Notes under the pieces: generated by a model
What the model was told of the DNA's origin: nothing
What the model saw: only the letters and a program-made list of their open reading frames with translations
Database searches by the model: none
Shown: piece after piece, positions 38,362-48,432 of the stretch
Layout: every line of letters begins with the position of its first letter
How positions within the stretch are numbered: position 1 is the stretch's first letter
Origin: Cyanobacteria bacterium FACHB-DQ100
Lineage (GTDB): Bacteria > Cyanobacteriota > Cyanobacteriia > Leptolyngbyales > Leptolyngbyaceae
Reading direction: 5' to 3'
Assembly (NCBI GenBank): GCA_014695195.1
Contig: JACJNW010000011.1
Location: forward strand, 186,001-250,000
Length of the DNA stretch: 64,000 nucleotides
Made by a program: the position numbers and the translations under genes

Positions 38362-38752
38362 TTACCAAATTTTTGCCATTTGCAGGACAAATCCAGGCAA
38401 CTCTGAATCACCGCTCACTGCTTCAGGATGCTCTAAGACTTCAGGCGATCGACCCGGACGATAGATATGAACTGTGCGATTGTTGCGATCGATCAAAAAC
38501 CCTAAAATCGCTCCATTTTCAATGTATTCCTGCATTTTGGCTTGCAGTCCACTCAATGTATCGCTGAATGACTTCAGTTCAATCACGAGATCAGGACAAA
38601 TTGGTGCAAACGAAGCCTTGTGCCGTCCGCTCGATGCGTAAATCCTGATTGGCGTGGCAGAACTCATAAAACTGTTCATTGGTCATCTGCACGATCGCAG
38701 GAAAGCTAACAACCAAAGGAAATTGCTCAGTTTGAATCAGCAAAGTTGTCAT
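38362..38752 (-). pseudogene. Uma2-family gene with an internal deletion
   Basis: The minus-strand frame from ATG 38752 reads MTTLLIQTEQFPLVVSFPAI then MTNEQFYEFCHANQDLRIER and TAQGF, the normal Uma2 N-terminus, and then stops. In another frame the C-terminal part follows: APICPDLVIELKSFSDTLSG, MQEYIENGAILGFLIDRNNR, LPGFVLQMAKIW. The central ~80 residues between TAQG and APICPD, with the first catalytic part of the nuclease fold, are gone. A deletion joined near 38610-38625 also broke the frame. Confidence 0.8.
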
Positions 38753-38821
38753 CTATCTTGCCTCCTGAGCGGGTGCAATGCTTTACCATGATTGTAGTTC
38801 TGTTACTGATTTGCGATGACA

Positions 38822-38863
38822 GTAGCTGAAAGGCGATCCCACAACCCCAAACGCTACAAACCG
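38822..38863. repeat. Direct repeat, left of the DUF433/DUF5615 remnant
   Basis: It includes AACCCCAAACGCTACAAACC plus G (38843-38863), identical to 39708-39728, with similar flanks (GTAGCTGAAAGGCGATCC against GTAGCCGAGAGACGATCA). It lies in a 29-codon frame, 38816-38905 (MTVAERRSHNPKRYKPRK), which may be a remnant rather than a gene. Confidence 0.75.
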
Positions 38864-38971
38864 CGTAAGGTGATCCTAGCGCTTCAACAAATTGATTTCG
38901 CTTAAGATGGTGAGTAATCGATCGTGTGCGGATAAACGCGGAAAGGTTCTGATTCAAATTCAAAGTCTGCT

Positions 38972-39301
38972 ATGACACTAAAAGAATTAACGCCGCAACT
39001 AATGGCACTCTCTGACGAAGAAAAGACGCAAGTTATTTAACTTCTTTCTCAAGGCAAAATCACGTTAGGACGAGGAATCGAAAAAACTCCTGGAGTATGC
39101 GGCGGAAGTGCTTGCATTGCTGGAACTCGAATCACGGTCTGGGGCTTGGTTGAAGCCCGTCGAATTAGATTCAGTGAAGCAGATATGCTCATTAGTTATC
39201 CTTCTCTCTCTGCGACTGACCTTGCAAATGCTTGGGCATACTCTGAGGCGTTTCCCGATGAGATTGAAGTAGAGATTCGGGAAAATGACGAAGTAACGTA
39301 A
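38972..39301 (+). pseudogene. DUF433 antitoxin with an in-frame TAA
   Basis: It reads MTLKELTPQLMALSDEEKTQ, VI, then TAA at 39038-39040, then in the same frame LLSQGKITLGRGIEKTPGVC, GGSACIAGTRITVWGLVEAR and LANAWAYSEAFPDEIEVEIR to TAA 39299. QVIQLLSQG is expected, so CAA has become TAA. DUF433 proteins are VapB-like antitoxins of PIN-like DUF5615 toxins, and the toxin remnant follows 13 bases later. Translation restart after the stop cannot be excluded, because the DUF433 domain itself is downstream of it. Confidence 0.82.
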
Positions 39302-39314
39302 TCAGCGTAAATCT

Positions 39315-39655
39315 GTGGTGCGTCTTTATGCTGATGAGCAGTTCCCGTACCCGGTTGTGAAGTTTTTAAGAAGTTTAGGACACGATGTTTTGGCGGCTCA
39401 AGAGGCGGGGAAAGCCAATCAGGGCATTCCTGTCCGGAGGTGCTGGCTTTTGCCACGATCGACAATCGCGCCCTTCTCACCCAAAACCGCAAAGATTTCA
39501 TCCAATTACACCGCAACAATTCAGATCATATAGGCATCATTGTTTGTACGAACGACCGAGATTGGCAAGCCTTAGCAAATCGAATTGATACCGCGATCGC
39601 AGAAGCCGTTTGTCTACAAGGCAAGTTAATTCGTATTGTCCGTCCAGGCGTTTGA
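39315..39655 (+). pseudogene. DUF5615 PIN-like toxin with a 1-base frameshift
   Basis: From GTG 39315 (or 39318) it reads MVRLYADEQFPYPVVKFLRS, LGHDVLAAQEAGKANQGIPV, then the frame breaks. In the next frame EVLAFATIDNRALLTQNRKD, FIQLHRNNSDHIGIIVCTND and RDWQALANRIDTAIAEAV follow to TGA 39655. GIPDPEVLAFA is the expected join, so a single A was lost in CCTGTCCGG near 39431. It is the toxin partner of the preceding DUF433 remnant. Both partners of the module are therefore broken. Confidence 0.82.
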
Positions 39656-39682
39656 TGCCATCCATGGTTGACTGAGGGCTAT

Positions 39683-39728
39683 GTAGCCGAGAGACGATCA
39701 CTTCCCCAACCCCAAACGCTACAAACCG
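39683..39728. repeat. Direct repeat, right of the DUF433/DUF5615 remnant
   Basis: The second copy of the repeat at 38822-38863, with the 21-base core identical (39708-39728). Together the copies bracket the decayed toxin-antitoxin module. Confidence 0.75.
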
Positions 39729-39740
39729 TGGAGGAATTAA

Positions 39741-39774
39741 CTTGATTTTCTAGTTGACTTGATTTTCTAGTTGA
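39741..39774. repeat. 17-bp perfect tandem repeat
   Basis: CTTGATTTTCTAGTTGA occurs twice in tandem (39741-39757, 39758-39774), in the gap before the ribosomal cluster. Confidence 0.9.
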
Positions 39775-40330
39775 TTGGGCAGAGAAACAATCTTCAATAT
39801 CGTTAGTTTGGGTTTCTGATTAATTCTCGATCGCCATCTTCCTCCAAATCCCAACCTAGAAAAATTTGTAGACAGTTTTACCAATCTTGTCTTACACTGT
39901 TTAATTGTCGCTAAAAATCAGTTGGGCGAATTTAGGGGAAGTACTGCGGATATTCTTTGCAGATAAGCTTTTAGACGTGCGAGAGTGCATTTCTAAAACC
40001 CCTAGAATCGCAACCTTCAGGCGAGAAAGCTGAAACCATTAGACTTCAGTTCTTTTCGCGAACTGTATTCCGACTCCCGGAAACTGAGTAGCACCCTACT
40101 TAAGTCCGATCGGAATTCGCATTCCAGAGCATGACTCAACCTCAGCTTTTTCATCGAATGCCTGAAGTACAACGAAACACGCGGAATCCGCTGCCTCTAA
40201 TCTCCTAGAGGTAAGATTCTTCTGGTCTTCCGACCGTGGACTCCGTTGGAGTGACTGAGACACAAATCGGCGATCGAGGCGAAGCCTGTTCGCTGCATTT
40301 GTCATGATGTGTAAACAAGGAGAAAGAACA
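39775..40330 (+). promoter_or_regulatory. Long structured leader/promoter region of the ribosomal cluster
   Basis: About 550 bases without a gene before rplC. Between 40195 and 40265 three short hairpins are packed: CCTCTA/TAGAGG (about 40196-40213), GGTC/GACC (about 40225-40237) and ACTCC/GGAGT (about 40242-40254). The ribosome site AAGGAGAAAG precedes the rplC GTG. The length and structure suit a regulated r-protein leader, but no known leader was recognised. Confidence 0.5.
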
Positions 40331-40969
40331 GTGGCTGTCGGCATTATCGGCACAAAGCTGGGCATGACTCAAGTATTCGACGAGCAACGGAGAGCAATCC
40401 CTGTTACCGTCATTCAAGTCGGCCCCTGCCCCGTAACCCAGGTCAAAACCAAAGAAACAGACGGTTATTCCGCCATCCAGATTGGATATGGTGAATGCAC
40501 CGAGAAGGCATTGAACAAGCCTGAACTGGGTCACCTGAAAAAATCAGATTCGCCACCTCTGCGACATCTGATCGAGTATCGAGTAGACAATGCGGGAGAA
40601 TACACCCTCGGTCAGCAGTTGAATGCTGACCTGTTTGAGGCAGGTCAAAGTGTAGATGTGATTGGAACCAGCATTGGACGCGGTTTCGCGGGTTATCAAA
40701 AGCGCAACAACTTTGCACGAGGCCCGATGTCTCACGGTTCTAAAAACCACCGTGAGCCGGGTTCAACCGGAGCGGGAACGACTCCCGGACGGGTCTACCC
40801 AGGAAAGCGGATGGCAGGTCGCTTAGGCGGAACTCAGACCACCGTTCGGAAGCTGACTGTTGTGCGTGTGGACACAGAACGCAACGTCATTCTGATTAAA
40901 GGGGCAGTGCCCGGAAAGCCCGGAGCGCTTGTGCAAATCCTGCCCGCTAAGACCGTTGGGGGTAAGTAA
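40331..40969 (+). CDS. rplC: 50S ribosomal protein L3
   Basis: First gene of the cluster, 212 residues. It starts at GTG 40331 ([20 protein letters not shown]), nine bases after AAGGAG; the longer ATG reading from 40304 is not homologous. The L3 signature [18 protein letters not shown] is present. L3 helps start 50S assembly and lies near the peptidyl-transferase centre. In cyanobacteria rpsJ is elsewhere, so L3 leads this cluster. Confidence 0.97.
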   Translation: MAVGIIGTKLGMTQVFDEQRRAIPVTVIQVGPCPVTQVKTKETDGYSAIQIGYGECTEKALNKPELGHLKKSDSPPLRHLIEYRVDNAGEYTLGQQLNADLFEAGQSVDVIGTSIGRGFAGYQKRNNFARGPMSHGSKNHREPGSTGAGTTPGRVYPGKRMAGRLGGTQTTVRKLTVVRVDTERNVILIKGAVPGKPGALVQILPAKTVGGK

Positions 40970-40972
40970 GAC

Positions 40973-41608
40973 ATGGCAGACTTTACAGTAAAAGATTGGG
41001 ACGGGACTGAAGCGGGAACCGCAGCGATCGATCTCAAAACCGCAAGACCCGAAAGCGCTGCTGGCATTTTGCACCGCGCCGTGATTCGTCAATTGGCGAA
41101 TGCTCGTCAGGGAAATGCTTCGACTAAAACCCGTGCAGAAGTTCGGGGGGGTGGTCGCAAGCCTTGGAGACAGAAAGGAACCGGACGTGCTCGTGCAGGT
41201 TCAAACCGTTCTCCGTTGTGGAGAGGTGGCGGTGTAATCTTTGGCCCGAAACCCAGAGATTATTCGATCAAGATGAACCGCAAAGAGCGAAGACTCGCGC
41301 TGAGAACTGCTTTCCAAGGACGGGCGGAAGACTTGATCGTGGTGCAGGATTTTGCAGATAAGCTGCCTCGCCCGAAGACCAAAGAGCTTGTTCAAGCATT
41401 ATCGCGTTGGGGCGTTGAAGCGGGATCGAAAGTTTTGATGATCGTGGCTGAGCGAGACGAGAACGTTTATCTCTCCGCTCGGAACGTGGAGCGACTGAGA
41501 TTGATTTCAGCGAATAACCTCAACGTTTATGATTTGCTCCATGCAGATCACATTGTTGCGACTTCCGCAGCACTTGAGAAAATCCAGGAGGTGTACGGTG
41601 AAGACTGA
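40973..41608 (+). CDS. rplD: 50S ribosomal protein L4
   Basis: 211 residues, three bases after rpl[20 protein letters not shown] is the L4 exit-tunnel loop. L4 binds 23S rRNA and, in enteric bacteria, represses its own operon; whether it does so here is unknown. Its 3' end overlaps the rplW start by 11 bases. Confidence 0.97.
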   Translation: MADFTVKDWDGTEAGTAAIDLKTARPESAAGILHRAVIRQLANARQGNASTKTRAEVRGGGRKPWRQKGTGRARAGSNRSPLWRGGGVIFGPKPRDYSIKMNRKERRLALRTAFQGRAEDLIVVQDFADKLPRPKTKELVQALSRWGVEAGSKVLMIVAERDENVYLSARNVERLRLISANNLNVYDLLHADHIVATSAALEKIQEVYGED

Positions 41609-41897
41609 TCCCCGCAACTTAGCTGATATCATTCGTCGCCCATTGATTACCGAAAAAGCGACACGGTTGCTCGAACTGAACCAATACACCTTTGAAGTTC
41701 AGCCGAAAGCCTCGAAGCCCGAAATTAGAGCCGCGATCGAATACTTATTCGACGTGAAAGTCACGGGCATCAGCACAATGAATCTTCCTCGCAAGAAGAA
41801 GCGCGTCGGTAAGTACATTGGCTTCAAGCCGCAGTACAAAAAAGCGATCGTCACCCTGGCTGAAGGCGACACGATCACTCTGTTCCCCGAAGTATAA
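41598..41897 (+). CDS. rplW: 50S ribosomal protein L23
   Basis: 99 residues from GTG 41598 ([20 protein letters not shown]), with GGAGG about six bases upstream and inside the end of rplD. The longer frame to 41529 is an artefact. L23 lies at the tunnel exit and docks trigger factor and [23 protein letters not shown] is the typical C-terminal half. Confidence 0.95.
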   Translation: MKTDPRNLADIIRRPLITEKATRLLELNQYTFEVQPKASKPEIRAAIEYLFDVKVTGISTMNLPRKKKRVGKYIGFKPQYKKAIVTLAEGDTITLFPEV

Positions 41898-41915
41898 CCA
41901 CCCAGAGAGCAAACT

Positions 41916-42779
41916 ATGGGCATCCGAAATTTTCGACCCTATACCCCTGGCACTCGTCAACGCAGTGTCCCTGATTTCGCAGAAATCACCAAGTCGGAAC
42001 CCGAAAAGTCTTTGGTGGTGTACAAGCACCGCAATAAAGGACGGAACAATCGGGGTGTTGTCACCTGTCGTCACCGGGGCGGCGGTCACAAGAAACTGTA
42101 CCGAATCATTGACTTCAAGCGTGATAAACGCAATGTAGTCGCGACGGTTGCGGCGATCGAATACGACCCGAACCGCAACGCTCGAATTGCATTGTTGTTC
42201 TACGCCGATGGTGAAAAGCGTTATATCCTGCATCCAGTTGGATTGACGGTTGGCACAAAGGTGCAAGCAGGCAACGATGCCCCGATCGAAGTTGGTAACG
42301 CTTTACCGCTCGAAAAGATCCCGCTCGGTACGATCGTTCATAACGTCGAACTGCAAGCCGGTAAAGGCGGACAAATCGTTCGGGCTGCTGGAGCTGCCGC
42401 GCAAGTTGCTGCAAAAGAAGGCGATTACGTCACCCTGAAGCTACCTTCGACTGAAGTTCGGATGGTGCGGAAAGAGTGTTACGCCACGATCGGACAAGTC
42501 GGCAATACCGATCACCGCAACCAAACGCTTGGAAAAGCTGGGCGCAAACGCCATTTGGGTCGCCGTCCGGAAGTGCGTGGTAGTGTGATGAACCCCGTAG
42601 ATCACCCGCATGGTGGTGGTGAAGGTCGGGCCCCGATCGGTCGATCGGGGCCGGTGACACCGTGGGGTAAACCTGCGTTGGGTGCAAAGACTCGCAACAA
42701 GAAGAAACTCAGTAGCGCCCTGATCGTGCGTCGTCGTCGTAAGACTTCTAAACGCGGACGTGGCGGACGCGAATCGTAA
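41916..42779 (+). CDS. rplB: 50S ribosomal protein L2
   Basis: 287 residues starting [40 protein letters not shown] is the conserved C-terminal loop with the essential His near the peptidyl-transferase centre. The C-terminus ends in a basic tail ([12 protein letters not shown]). It is the largest r-protein of the cluster, 18 bases after rplW. Confidence 0.97.
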   Translation: MGIRNFRPYTPGTRQRSVPDFAEITKSEPEKSLVVYKHRNKGRNNRGVVTCRHRGGGHKKLYRIIDFKRDKRNVVATVAAIEYDPNRNARIALLFYADGEKRYILHPVGLTVGTKVQAGNDAPIEVGNALPLEKIPLGTIVHNVELQAGKGGQIVRAAGAAAQVAAKEGDYVTLKLPSTEVRMVRKECYATIGQVGNTDHRNQTLGKAGRKRHLGRRPEVRGSVMNPVDHPHGGGEGRAPIGRSGPVTPWGKPALGAKTRNKKKLSSALIVRRRRKTSKRGRGGRES

Positions 42780-42799
42780 GTTAGAGAGGACGAAAAACG

Positions 42800-43078
42800 A
42801 TGGCACGTTCATTGAAAAAAGGGCCTTTCATTGCTGACCACTTATTGAAAAAAGTGGAAAACGCAAGAGCAAAAGGCGACACTCAGGTAATCAAAACCTG
42901 GTCACGCGCATCCACCATTCTGCCGCAAATGATCGGCATGACTTTTGGAGTTCACAACGGGAAAGTTCACGTTCCCGTATACGTGAGCGAACAAATGGTC
43001 GGTCACAAGCTGGGTGAATTTGCGCCTACCCGGACTTACCGGGGACATGGCGGCGGCGATAAGAAATCGCGGAGGTAG
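42800..43078 (+). CDS. rpsS: 30S ribosomal protein S19
   Basis: 92 residues starting [40 protein letters not shown] is the S19 signature. S19 sits in the 30S head by the decoding-site A-site finger. A GAGAGGA ribosome site precedes it. Confidence 0.97.
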   Translation: MARSLKKGPFIADHLLKKVENARAKGDTQVIKTWSRASTILPQMIGMTFGVHNGKVHVPVYVSEQMVGHKLGEFAPTRTYRGHGGGDKKSRR

Positions 43079-43083
43079 GAACA

Positions 43084-43443
43084 ATGGCGACACAAACACC
43101 AGGAGAAGTCAAAGCGGTAGCCCGCTACATTCGGATGTCACCGTTCAAGGTGCGCCGAGTGCTGGATCAAATTCGCGGACGTTCCTATCGGGAAGCGCTG
43201 ATTATCCTCGAATTCATGCCGTATCGCGCTTGTGAACCTGTTCTCAAGGTTCTACGATCGGCAGCCGCAAACGCAGAACATAATGAAGGCTTAAATCGCG
43301 CCAGTCTAGTCGTAAGTCAAGCCTATGCTGACCAAGGACCTGTTCTGAAGCGGTTTAGACCGAGAGCGCAAGGGCGGGCATATCAAATCCGCAAACCGAC
43401 GTGCCACATCACGATCGGCGTTGCGCCGGGCGCAGATTCATAA
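43084..43443 (+). CDS. rplV: 50S ribosomal protein L22
   Basis: 119 residues, five bases after rps[21 protein letters not shown] opens it, and [20 protein letters not shown] contains the tunnel-loop beta hairpin. L22 lines the exit tunnel with L4 and is a site of macrolide resistance in other bacteria. Confidence 0.97.
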   Translation: MATQTPGEVKAVARYIRMSPFKVRRVLDQIRGRSYREALIILEFMPYRACEPVLKVLRSAAANAEHNEGLNRASLVVSQAYADQGPVLKRFRPRAQGRAYQIRKPTCHITIGVAPGADS

Positions 43444-43454
43444 GGGAGAACAAC

Positions 43455-44207
43455 ATGGGACAGAAGATTAACCCCAATGGTTTTCGGCTCGGTGTGATCA
43501 AAGAACACCGATCGCGCTGGTTTGCTGATGCCGATCGTTATCCCGATCTGCTTCAGGAAGACCACAAGATTCGGCATTTCTTCACCAAGAATCCGAAGAA
43601 CTTGGATAACCTGAAAAAGCCGGGGATTTCGGAAATCCGTATCGAACGCAAAGCCGACCAGATTGATTTAGAAATCCGCACGTCTCGCCCTGGCGTGGTC
43701 GTCGGTCGTGGTGGCGCTGGAATCGAAGTGCTGAGAACGAACCTCCAGCAAGCGTTAGGCGCAAACGATCGACAAATCCGCATTAACGTGGTGGAAGTCG
43801 CTCGTGTGGATGCTGATGCCATGCTGATTGGCGAGTACATCGCAGAACAGCTAGAGCGTCGGGTTTCCTTCCGGCGCGTCGTGCGCCAAGCGATCCAGCG
43901 TGCTCAACGTGCAGGCATCGAAGGCATCAAAATCCAAGTGAGCGGTCGCCTGAATGGGGCTGAAATTGCCCGTCCAGAGTGGACTCGCGAAGGTCGTGTT
44001 CCCCTACACACCCTCAGAGCCGACATCGATTATGCTTACACGACTGCCCAAACGATCTACGGAACGTTAGGCATCAAAATTTGGGTGTTCAAAGGAGAAA
44101 TCCTGCCCGGACAAGAGCGTGAAGCTGAAGTTGTCGCGCCGAACCAACAACCGCGTCGTCGTCAACAGCGTCGTCAGCGATTTGAAGATCGATCGAACGA
44201 AGGGTAG
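43455..44207 (+). CDS. rpsC: 30S ribosomal protein S3
   Basis: 250 residues from ATG 43455 ([20 protein letters not shown]); the upstream frame to 43401 lies inside rplV. The KH domain [20 protein letters not shown] binds RNA. The C-terminus is rich in Arg and Gln ([19 protein letters not shown]). A STRR-like insertion separates it from rplP by 90 bases, unlike all other junctions here. Confidence 0.97.
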   Translation: MGQKINPNGFRLGVIKEHRSRWFADADRYPDLLQEDHKIRHFFTKNPKNLDNLKKPGISEIRIERKADQIDLEIRTSRPGVVVGRGGAGIEVLRTNLQQALGANDRQIRINVVEVARVDADAMLIGEYIAEQLERRVSFRRVVRQAIQRAQRAGIEGIKIQVSGRLNGAEIARPEWTREGRVPLHTLRADIDYAYTTAQTIYGTLGIKIWVFKGEILPGQEREAEVVAPNQQPRRRQQRRQRFEDRSNEG

Positions 44208-44212
44208 GAACA

Positions 44213-44283
44213 GTAGGGAGTAGGGGGACGAGAGAACATTGAAACATCTCGCTCCCCACTCCCCACCTCCCCACTCCCCACAT
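44213..44283. repeat. STRR-like C-rich repeat within the ribosomal cluster
   Basis: It reads GTAGGGAGTAGGGGGACGAG, a short spacer, then CGCTCCCCACTCCCCACCTC and CCCACTCCCCA (imperfect inverted arms of CCCCACT units). It is the same repeat type as at 10475. Between rpsC and rplP it adds a potential stem within the transcript. Confidence 0.75.
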
Positions 44284-44297
44284 ACAGGTATCGACCA

Positions 44298-44726
44298 ATG
44301 TTAAGCCCAAGAAGAACAAAATTCCGTAAGCAACAGCGCGGTCGGATGCGAGGATTGGCGACACGCGGAAGTCAACTGAACTTCGGTGACTTTGGCTTAC
44401 AAGCCCTAGAGCCAACCTGGATCACATCGCGCCAAATCGAAGCTAGCCGTCGTGCAATGACGCGCTACATTCGCCGGGGTGGACAAATCTGGATTCGGAT
44501 TTTCCCCGACAAGCCCGTCACCGCTCGTGCCGCAGAAACCCGGATGGGTTCTGGTAAAGGTGCGCCCGAATACTGGGTTGCCGTGGTGAAGCCTGGTCGG
44601 ATTATGTTTGAAATCGCTGGAGTCCCGGAAGAAACTGCTCGTGAAGCCATGCGCCTCGCCCAGTACAAACTCCCGATCAAAACGAAATTCATCACCCGTC
44701 AGCAAGTCGTTGAGGAGGAATCATAA
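44298..44726 (+). CDS. rplP: 50S ribosomal protein L16
   Basis: 142 residues starting [40 protein letters not shown] and [20 protein letters not shown] are L16 signatures. L16 sits by the A-site tRNA elbow and joins late in 50S assembly. The ATG follows the STRR-like repeat. Confidence 0.97.
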   Translation: MLSPRRTKFRKQQRGRMRGLATRGSQLNFGDFGLQALEPTWITSRQIEASRRAMTRYIRRGGQIWIRIFPDKPVTARAAETRMGSGKGAPEYWVAVVKPGRIMFEIAGVPEETAREAMRLAQYKLPIKTKFITRQQVVEEES

Positions 44727-44729
44727 ATC

Positions 44730-44936
44730 ATGGCACTTCCGAAAATTGCAGATGCTCGATCGCTAAACGACGAAGAACTTTCGGATCAGATCCTTTCTGT
44801 CAAGAAAGAGTTATTCCAACTCCGAATGCAGCAAGGAACTCGTCAACTCGAAAAACCGCATCAATTCAAACACCTCAAGCATCGCCTCGCGCAGCTCCTG
44901 ACGGTGGAACGTGAAAGACAGTTGAAAGGTGAATAA
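44730..44936 (+). CDS. rpmC: 50S ribosomal protein L29
   Basis: 68 residues, three bases after rpl[21 protein letters not shown] and [14 protein letters not shown] are typical L29 helical segments. L29 sits at the tunnel exit beside L23. Confidence 0.95.
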   Translation: MALPKIADARSLNDEELSDQILSVKKELFQLRMQQGTRQLEKPHQFKHLKHRLAQLLTVERERQLKGE

Positions 44937-44941
44937 GTCCA

Positions 44942-45187
44942 ATGGCAGTTAAAGAAAGAGTTGGCTTAGTTGTCAGCGACAAAATGGACAAAACGGTGGT
45001 CGTGGCTGTGGAAAACCGCACCGCGCACCCAAAATACGGAAAAATCGTCGTCCGGACAAAGCGCTACAAAGCACATGATGAAGAAAACAAGTGCAAACAA
45101 GGCGATCGCGTCCGGATTCAGGAAACTCGCCCCTTGAGCCGCACCAAACGCTGGTCTGTGCTTGAGATCCTGAGTACTAAAGCCTAA
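44942..45187 (+). CDS. rpsQ: 30S ribosomal protein S17
   Basis: 81 residues starting [40 protein letters not shown] and [15 protein letters not shown] give the S17 OB-fold signature. A primary-assembly 30S protein that binds 16S rRNA. Confidence 0.97.
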   Translation: MAVKERVGLVVSDKMDKTVVVAVENRTAHPKYGKIVVRTKRYKAHDEENKCKQGDRVRIQETRPLSRTKRWSVLEILSTKA

Positions 45188-45204
45188 CCTATCAGGAGAC
45201 GGAC

Positions 45205-45570
45205 ATGATTCAGCAGGAAAGCTATCTCAATGTGGCAGACAACAGCGGCGCTCGGAAGCTCATGTGCATTCGTGTACTGGGTGGCAACCGTCGCTATGCC
45301 GGAGTTGGCGATGTCATTGTTGCTGTTGTGAAGGATGCAATCCCGAACATGGCAGTGAAAAAGTCGGATGTTGTTAAAGCCGTCATTGTTCGCACTCGCA
45401 AAACCTTGCGTCGCGATAGTGGCATGAGCATTCGGTTTGATGACAATGCAGCCGTGATTATCAACGCAGACGGCAACCCTAGAGGAACCCGTGTGTTTGG
45501 CCCAGTTGCGCGTGAACTCCGCGAAAAGAACTTCACCAAGATTGTTTCTCTAGCGCCGGAGGTGCTGTAA
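45205..45570 (+). CDS. rplN: 50S ribosomal protein L14
   Basis: 121 residues starting [40 protein letters not shown] and [20 protein letters not shown] are L14 signatures. L14 lies at the 30S-50S interface. Its stop codon abuts the rplX start with no gap. Confidence 0.97.
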   Translation: MIQQESYLNVADNSGARKLMCIRVLGGNRRYAGVGDVIVAVVKDAIPNMAVKKSDVVKAVIVRTRKTLRRDSGMSIRFDDNAAVIINADGNPRGTRVFGPVARELREKNFTKIVSLAPEVL

Positions 45571-45921
45571 ATGGCATTGAAGAAGAAAAAGTCCCCCGTT
45601 GCTCTAAAAATGCACGTCAAAGCGGGTGACACGGTACAAGTGATTGCCGGAAACGATAAGGGCAAAGTTGGTGAGATTGTTCGCGCATTTCCTAAACTCA
45701 GCAAAGTGATTGTGAGAGGCGTGAACATCAAAACCAAACACATCAAGCCGAAACAAGAAGGCGAATCCGGTCGGATCGAAACGATCGAATTTCCCATCCA
45801 CAGCTCGAACGTGATGCTGTATTCCGAAAAGCAAAAAGTCGCATCTCGCATTTGCTACACCTTCACCGAAGATGGACGCAAAGTGAGAAAACTCGTCAAA
45901 ACCGGCGAAATCATTGATTAA
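45571..45921 (+). CDS. rplX: 50S ribosomal protein L24
   Basis: 116 residues. [20 protein letters not shown] is the KOW motif, and [20 protein letters not shown] follows. L24 is an early 50S assembly initiator. It starts directly after the rplN stop. Confidence 0.97.
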   Translation: MALKKKKSPVALKMHVKAGDTVQVIAGNDKGKVGEIVRAFPKLSKVIVRGVNIKTKHIKPKQEGESGRIETIEFPIHSSNVMLYSEKQKVASRICYTFTEDGRKVRKLVKTGEIID

Positions 45922-45970
45922 GCCTTGCATTCATTTAGCCCCTGACCAAGCCCAGGGAGGAATCTAAACT

Positions 45971-46516
45971 ATGTCCAACAGACTGAAGACCTCGTACGCA
46001 GAAAAAGTTGTTCCCAAGTTAACCGAGCAGTTTGGCTACAAGAACATCCACGAAGTTCCCAAAGTCGTCAAGATCACCGTCAACCGGGGTCTGGGCGAAG
46101 CGTCACAGAATGCGAAAGCGCTTGAAGCATCTGTCAACGAACTCGCAATCATCACTGGTCAAAAACCCGTCGTTACTCGCGCTAAAAAAGCGATCGCCGG
46201 ATTCAAAATTCGTCAAGGAATGCCAGTTGGGGTGATGGTGACGCTGAGAGCCGATCGAATGTACAACTTCTTGGATCGTTTGATGAATCTAGCCTTGCCT
46301 CGGATTCGGGACTTTCGCGGCATCAGCCCGAAAAGCTTTGACGGACGCGGTAACTACACCCTCGGTCTGAGAGAGCAACTGATCTTCCCCGAGATTGAGT
46401 ACGACAGCGTCGATCAAATTCGGGGAATGGACATCTCGATCATTACGACTGCAAACACTGATGAAGAAGGACGTGCCCTGCTGAAAGAACTGGGTATGCC
46501 GTTCCGAGATAACTAA
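45971..46516 (+). CDS. rplE: 50S ribosomal protein L5
   Basis: 181 residues starting [40 protein letters not shown] and [20 protein letters not shown] are L5 signatures. L5 binds 5S rRNA and contacts the P-site tRNA. rpsN is not between rplE and rpsH, as usual in cyanobacteria. Confidence 0.97.
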   Translation: MSNRLKTSYAEKVVPKLTEQFGYKNIHEVPKVVKITVNRGLGEASQNAKALEASVNELAIITGQKPVVTRAKKAIAGFKIRQGMPVGVMVTLRADRMYNFLDRLMNLALPRIRDFRGISPKSFDGRGNYTLGLREQLIFPEIEYDSVDQIRGMDISIITTANTDEEGRALLKELGMPFRDN

Positions 46517-46540
46517 CGCAGTCAAATCACAGAGGCAACT

Positions 46541-46942
46541 ATGGCAGCAAACGACACCATTTCAGATATGCTGACGCGCATTCGGAACGCTAGTCTAGCG
46601 CGTCACCAAACGACCGAAGTTCCATCCACCCGCATGACTCGCAGTATTGCTGAGGTATTAGTCGCTGAAGGCTTTATCGCTTCAGTCGAAGAAGTAGGTG
46701 AAATTCCCAAGAAAAACCTAGTCTTGGGTCTCAAGTACAAAGGCAAAAATCGCAAGCCGATTATCACCGCGCTGAAGCGCGTGAGCCGTCCGGGTTTGCG
46801 GGTGTACTCGAATCGTAAGGATCTGCCGCGTGTCTTAGGCGGCATCGGGATTGCGATCGTTTCCACTTCAAGCGGCATCATGACCGATCGCGAAGCTCGC
46901 AAAACGGGTGTTGGCGGTGAAGTCCTTTGCTACGTCTGGTAA
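46541..46942 (+). CDS. rpsH: 30S ribosomal protein S8
   Basis: 133 residues starting [40 protein letters not shown] is the S8 signature. S8 binds the central domain of 16S rRNA and represses the spc operon in E. coli; a target site was not seen here. Confidence 0.97.
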   Translation: MAANDTISDMLTRIRNASLARHQTTEVPSTRMTRSIAEVLVAEGFIASVEEVGEIPKKNLVLGLKYKGKNRKPIITALKRVSRPGLRVYSNRKDLPRVLGGIGIAIVSTSSGIMTDREARKTGVGGEVLCYVW

Positions 46943-46961
46943 GCAGTTGGAGGAATAAACT

Positions 46962-47510
46962 ATGTCTCGAATTGGAAAACGTCCGATTACCCTCCCTGCG
47001 AAAGTGACCGTCGCGATTAACGGTCAAGAAGTCGTGGTGAAGGGGCCGAAAGGAGAACTGTCAAGAGTTCTGCCTGCGGGAGTTACGATCGAAACCGAAG
47101 GCGATACCGTAACCGTGAATCGGGTCAACGATTCGCGGATGGCGCGTGAACGTCATGGTCTGTGCCGTACTCTGGTTGCCAATATGGTTGAAGGAGTGGC
47201 AAATGGATTTCAACGCCGCTTAGAAATTCAAGGGGTCGGCTATCGGGCTGCGGTTCAGGGTAAGAATCTGAACCTCAGCATGGGCTACAGCCATCCGGTA
47301 CTGATCGAACCGCCAGACGGCATTCAATTCCAAGTCGAAAACAACACCAACGTGATTGTGAGCGGAATTGATAAAGAGATCGTCGGCAATACGGCGGCGA
47401 AGGTGCGGGCGGTACGTCCACCGGAACCTTACAAGGGTAAGGGAATCCGCTACCAGGGCGAAGCAGTCCGTCGCAAAGTTGGTAAGACGGGTGGTAAAGG
47501 GAAGAAATAA
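46962..47510 (+). CDS. rplF: 50S ribosomal protein L6
   Basis: 182 residues starting [40 protein letters not shown] is the L6 signature near the C-terminus. L6 lies near the factor-binding site at the sarcin-ricin loop. Confidence 0.97.
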   Translation: MSRIGKRPITLPAKVTVAINGQEVVVKGPKGELSRVLPAGVTIETEGDTVTVNRVNDSRMARERHGLCRTLVANMVEGVANGFQRRLEIQGVGYRAAVQGKNLNLSMGYSHPVLIEPPDGIQFQVENNTNVIVSGIDKEIVGNTAAKVRAVRPPEPYKGKGIRYQGEAVRRKVGKTGGKGKK

Positions 47511-47513
47511 GCC

Positions 47514-47879
47514 ATGAGCAAAGTAAGTCGTCGAGAATCTACACGCCTGCGTCACGCTCGGATTCGCCGTCGTGTGTCGGGCACTCCAGAGCGTCCCCGG
47601 TTAGCCGTGTTCAAATCGAATCAGCACATCTATGTTCAACTGATCGATGATGTGGCTCAAACCACGATCGCGGCTGCTTCCACCGTCGAGCCGGAACTGA
47701 AAGAAAAAATCGAATCCGGAGCAAACTGCGCAGCTGCGGCTGAAGTCGGTCGGTTGATTGCTGATCGTGCGAAAGCCAAAGGCATCGAACAAGTGGTGTT
47801 CGATCGCGGAGGTAACTTATATCATGGTCGCGTCCAGACCTTAGCGGATGCTGCCCGTGAAGCAGGTCTAAACTTCTAG
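47514..47879 (+). CDS. rplR: 50S ribosomal protein L18
   Basis: 121 residues, three bases after rpl[21 protein letters not shown] is the basic N-terminus, and [20 protein letters not shown] the C-terminal signature. L18 binds 5S rRNA with L5. Confidence 0.97.
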   Translation: MSKVSRRESTRLRHARIRRRVSGTPERPRLAVFKSNQHIYVQLIDDVAQTTIAAASTVEPELKEKIESGANCAAAAEVGRLIADRAKAKGIEQVVFDRGGNLYHGRVQTLADAAREAGLNF

Positions 47880-47891
47880 GAGCAAACACAA

Positions 47892-48419
47892 ATGGCTAAG
47901 GCAAAAGGAAAAGAAAAGAAATCTCGCGAAAAGGAATCCGAATTCCAAGAGCGCGTGGTACAAATCCGCCGTGTAACTAAAGTAGTTAAGGGTGGTAAAA
48001 AGCTCAGCTTTAGAGCGATCGTGGTAGTTGGAAACGAGAAAGGTCAAGTCGGTGTCGGCGTGGGTAAAGCCAGCGATGTCATCGGTGCGGTGAAGAAGGG
48101 TGTCGCAGATGGTAAAAAGCATCTGATCGATGTGCCCCTGACCAAATCTAACTCGATTCCACATCCTGCAACCGCAATGGGCGGCGGCGCTAAAGTGATG
48201 ATGCGTCCTGCGGCTCCGGGTACTGGGGTAATTGCCGGGGGTGCTGTTCGGACGGTGCTAGAACTCGCTGGCGTGAAGAACATTCTGGCGAAACAGCTTG
48301 GATCAGGCAACCCGTTGAACAATGCGCGTGCTGCGGTGAATGCGTTAGCAGAACTTCGCACACTGTCGGATGTCGCTCAAGAGCGCGGCATTCCGGTTGA
48401 ACAACTTTACGGCGTTTAG
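47892..48419 (+). CDS. rpsE: 30S ribosomal protein S5
   Basis: 175 residues. After a Lys/Glu-rich N-terminus, RIRR-like basic residues lead into [20 protein letters not shown], and [20 protein letters not shown] follows. S5 takes part in translational accuracy and mRNA unwinding. rpmD (L30) does not follow, matching the lack of L30 in cyanobacteria. Confidence 0.97.
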   Translation: MAKAKGKEKKSREKESEFQERVVQIRRVTKVVKGGKKLSFRAIVVVGNEKGQVGVGVGKASDVIGAVKKGVADGKKHLIDVPLTKSNSIPHPATAMGGGAKVMMRPAAPGTGVIAGGAVRTVLELAGVKNILAKQLGSGNPLNNARAAVNALAELRTLSDVAQERGIPVEQLYGV

Positions 48420-48432
48420 GAGGCACTAGATC

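Noticed and set aside
40223-40265. tRNA gene in the rplC leader hairpins
   Set aside because: The stems are too short and there is no anticodon arm or T-loop consensus.
41745-42266. 173-codon antisense frame within rplW-rplB
   Set aside because: It is the mirror of strongly biased r-protein codons and has no homology I can see.
45294-45851. 185-codon antisense frame across rplN-rplX
   Set aside because: A shadow of two intact r-protein genes on the plus strand.
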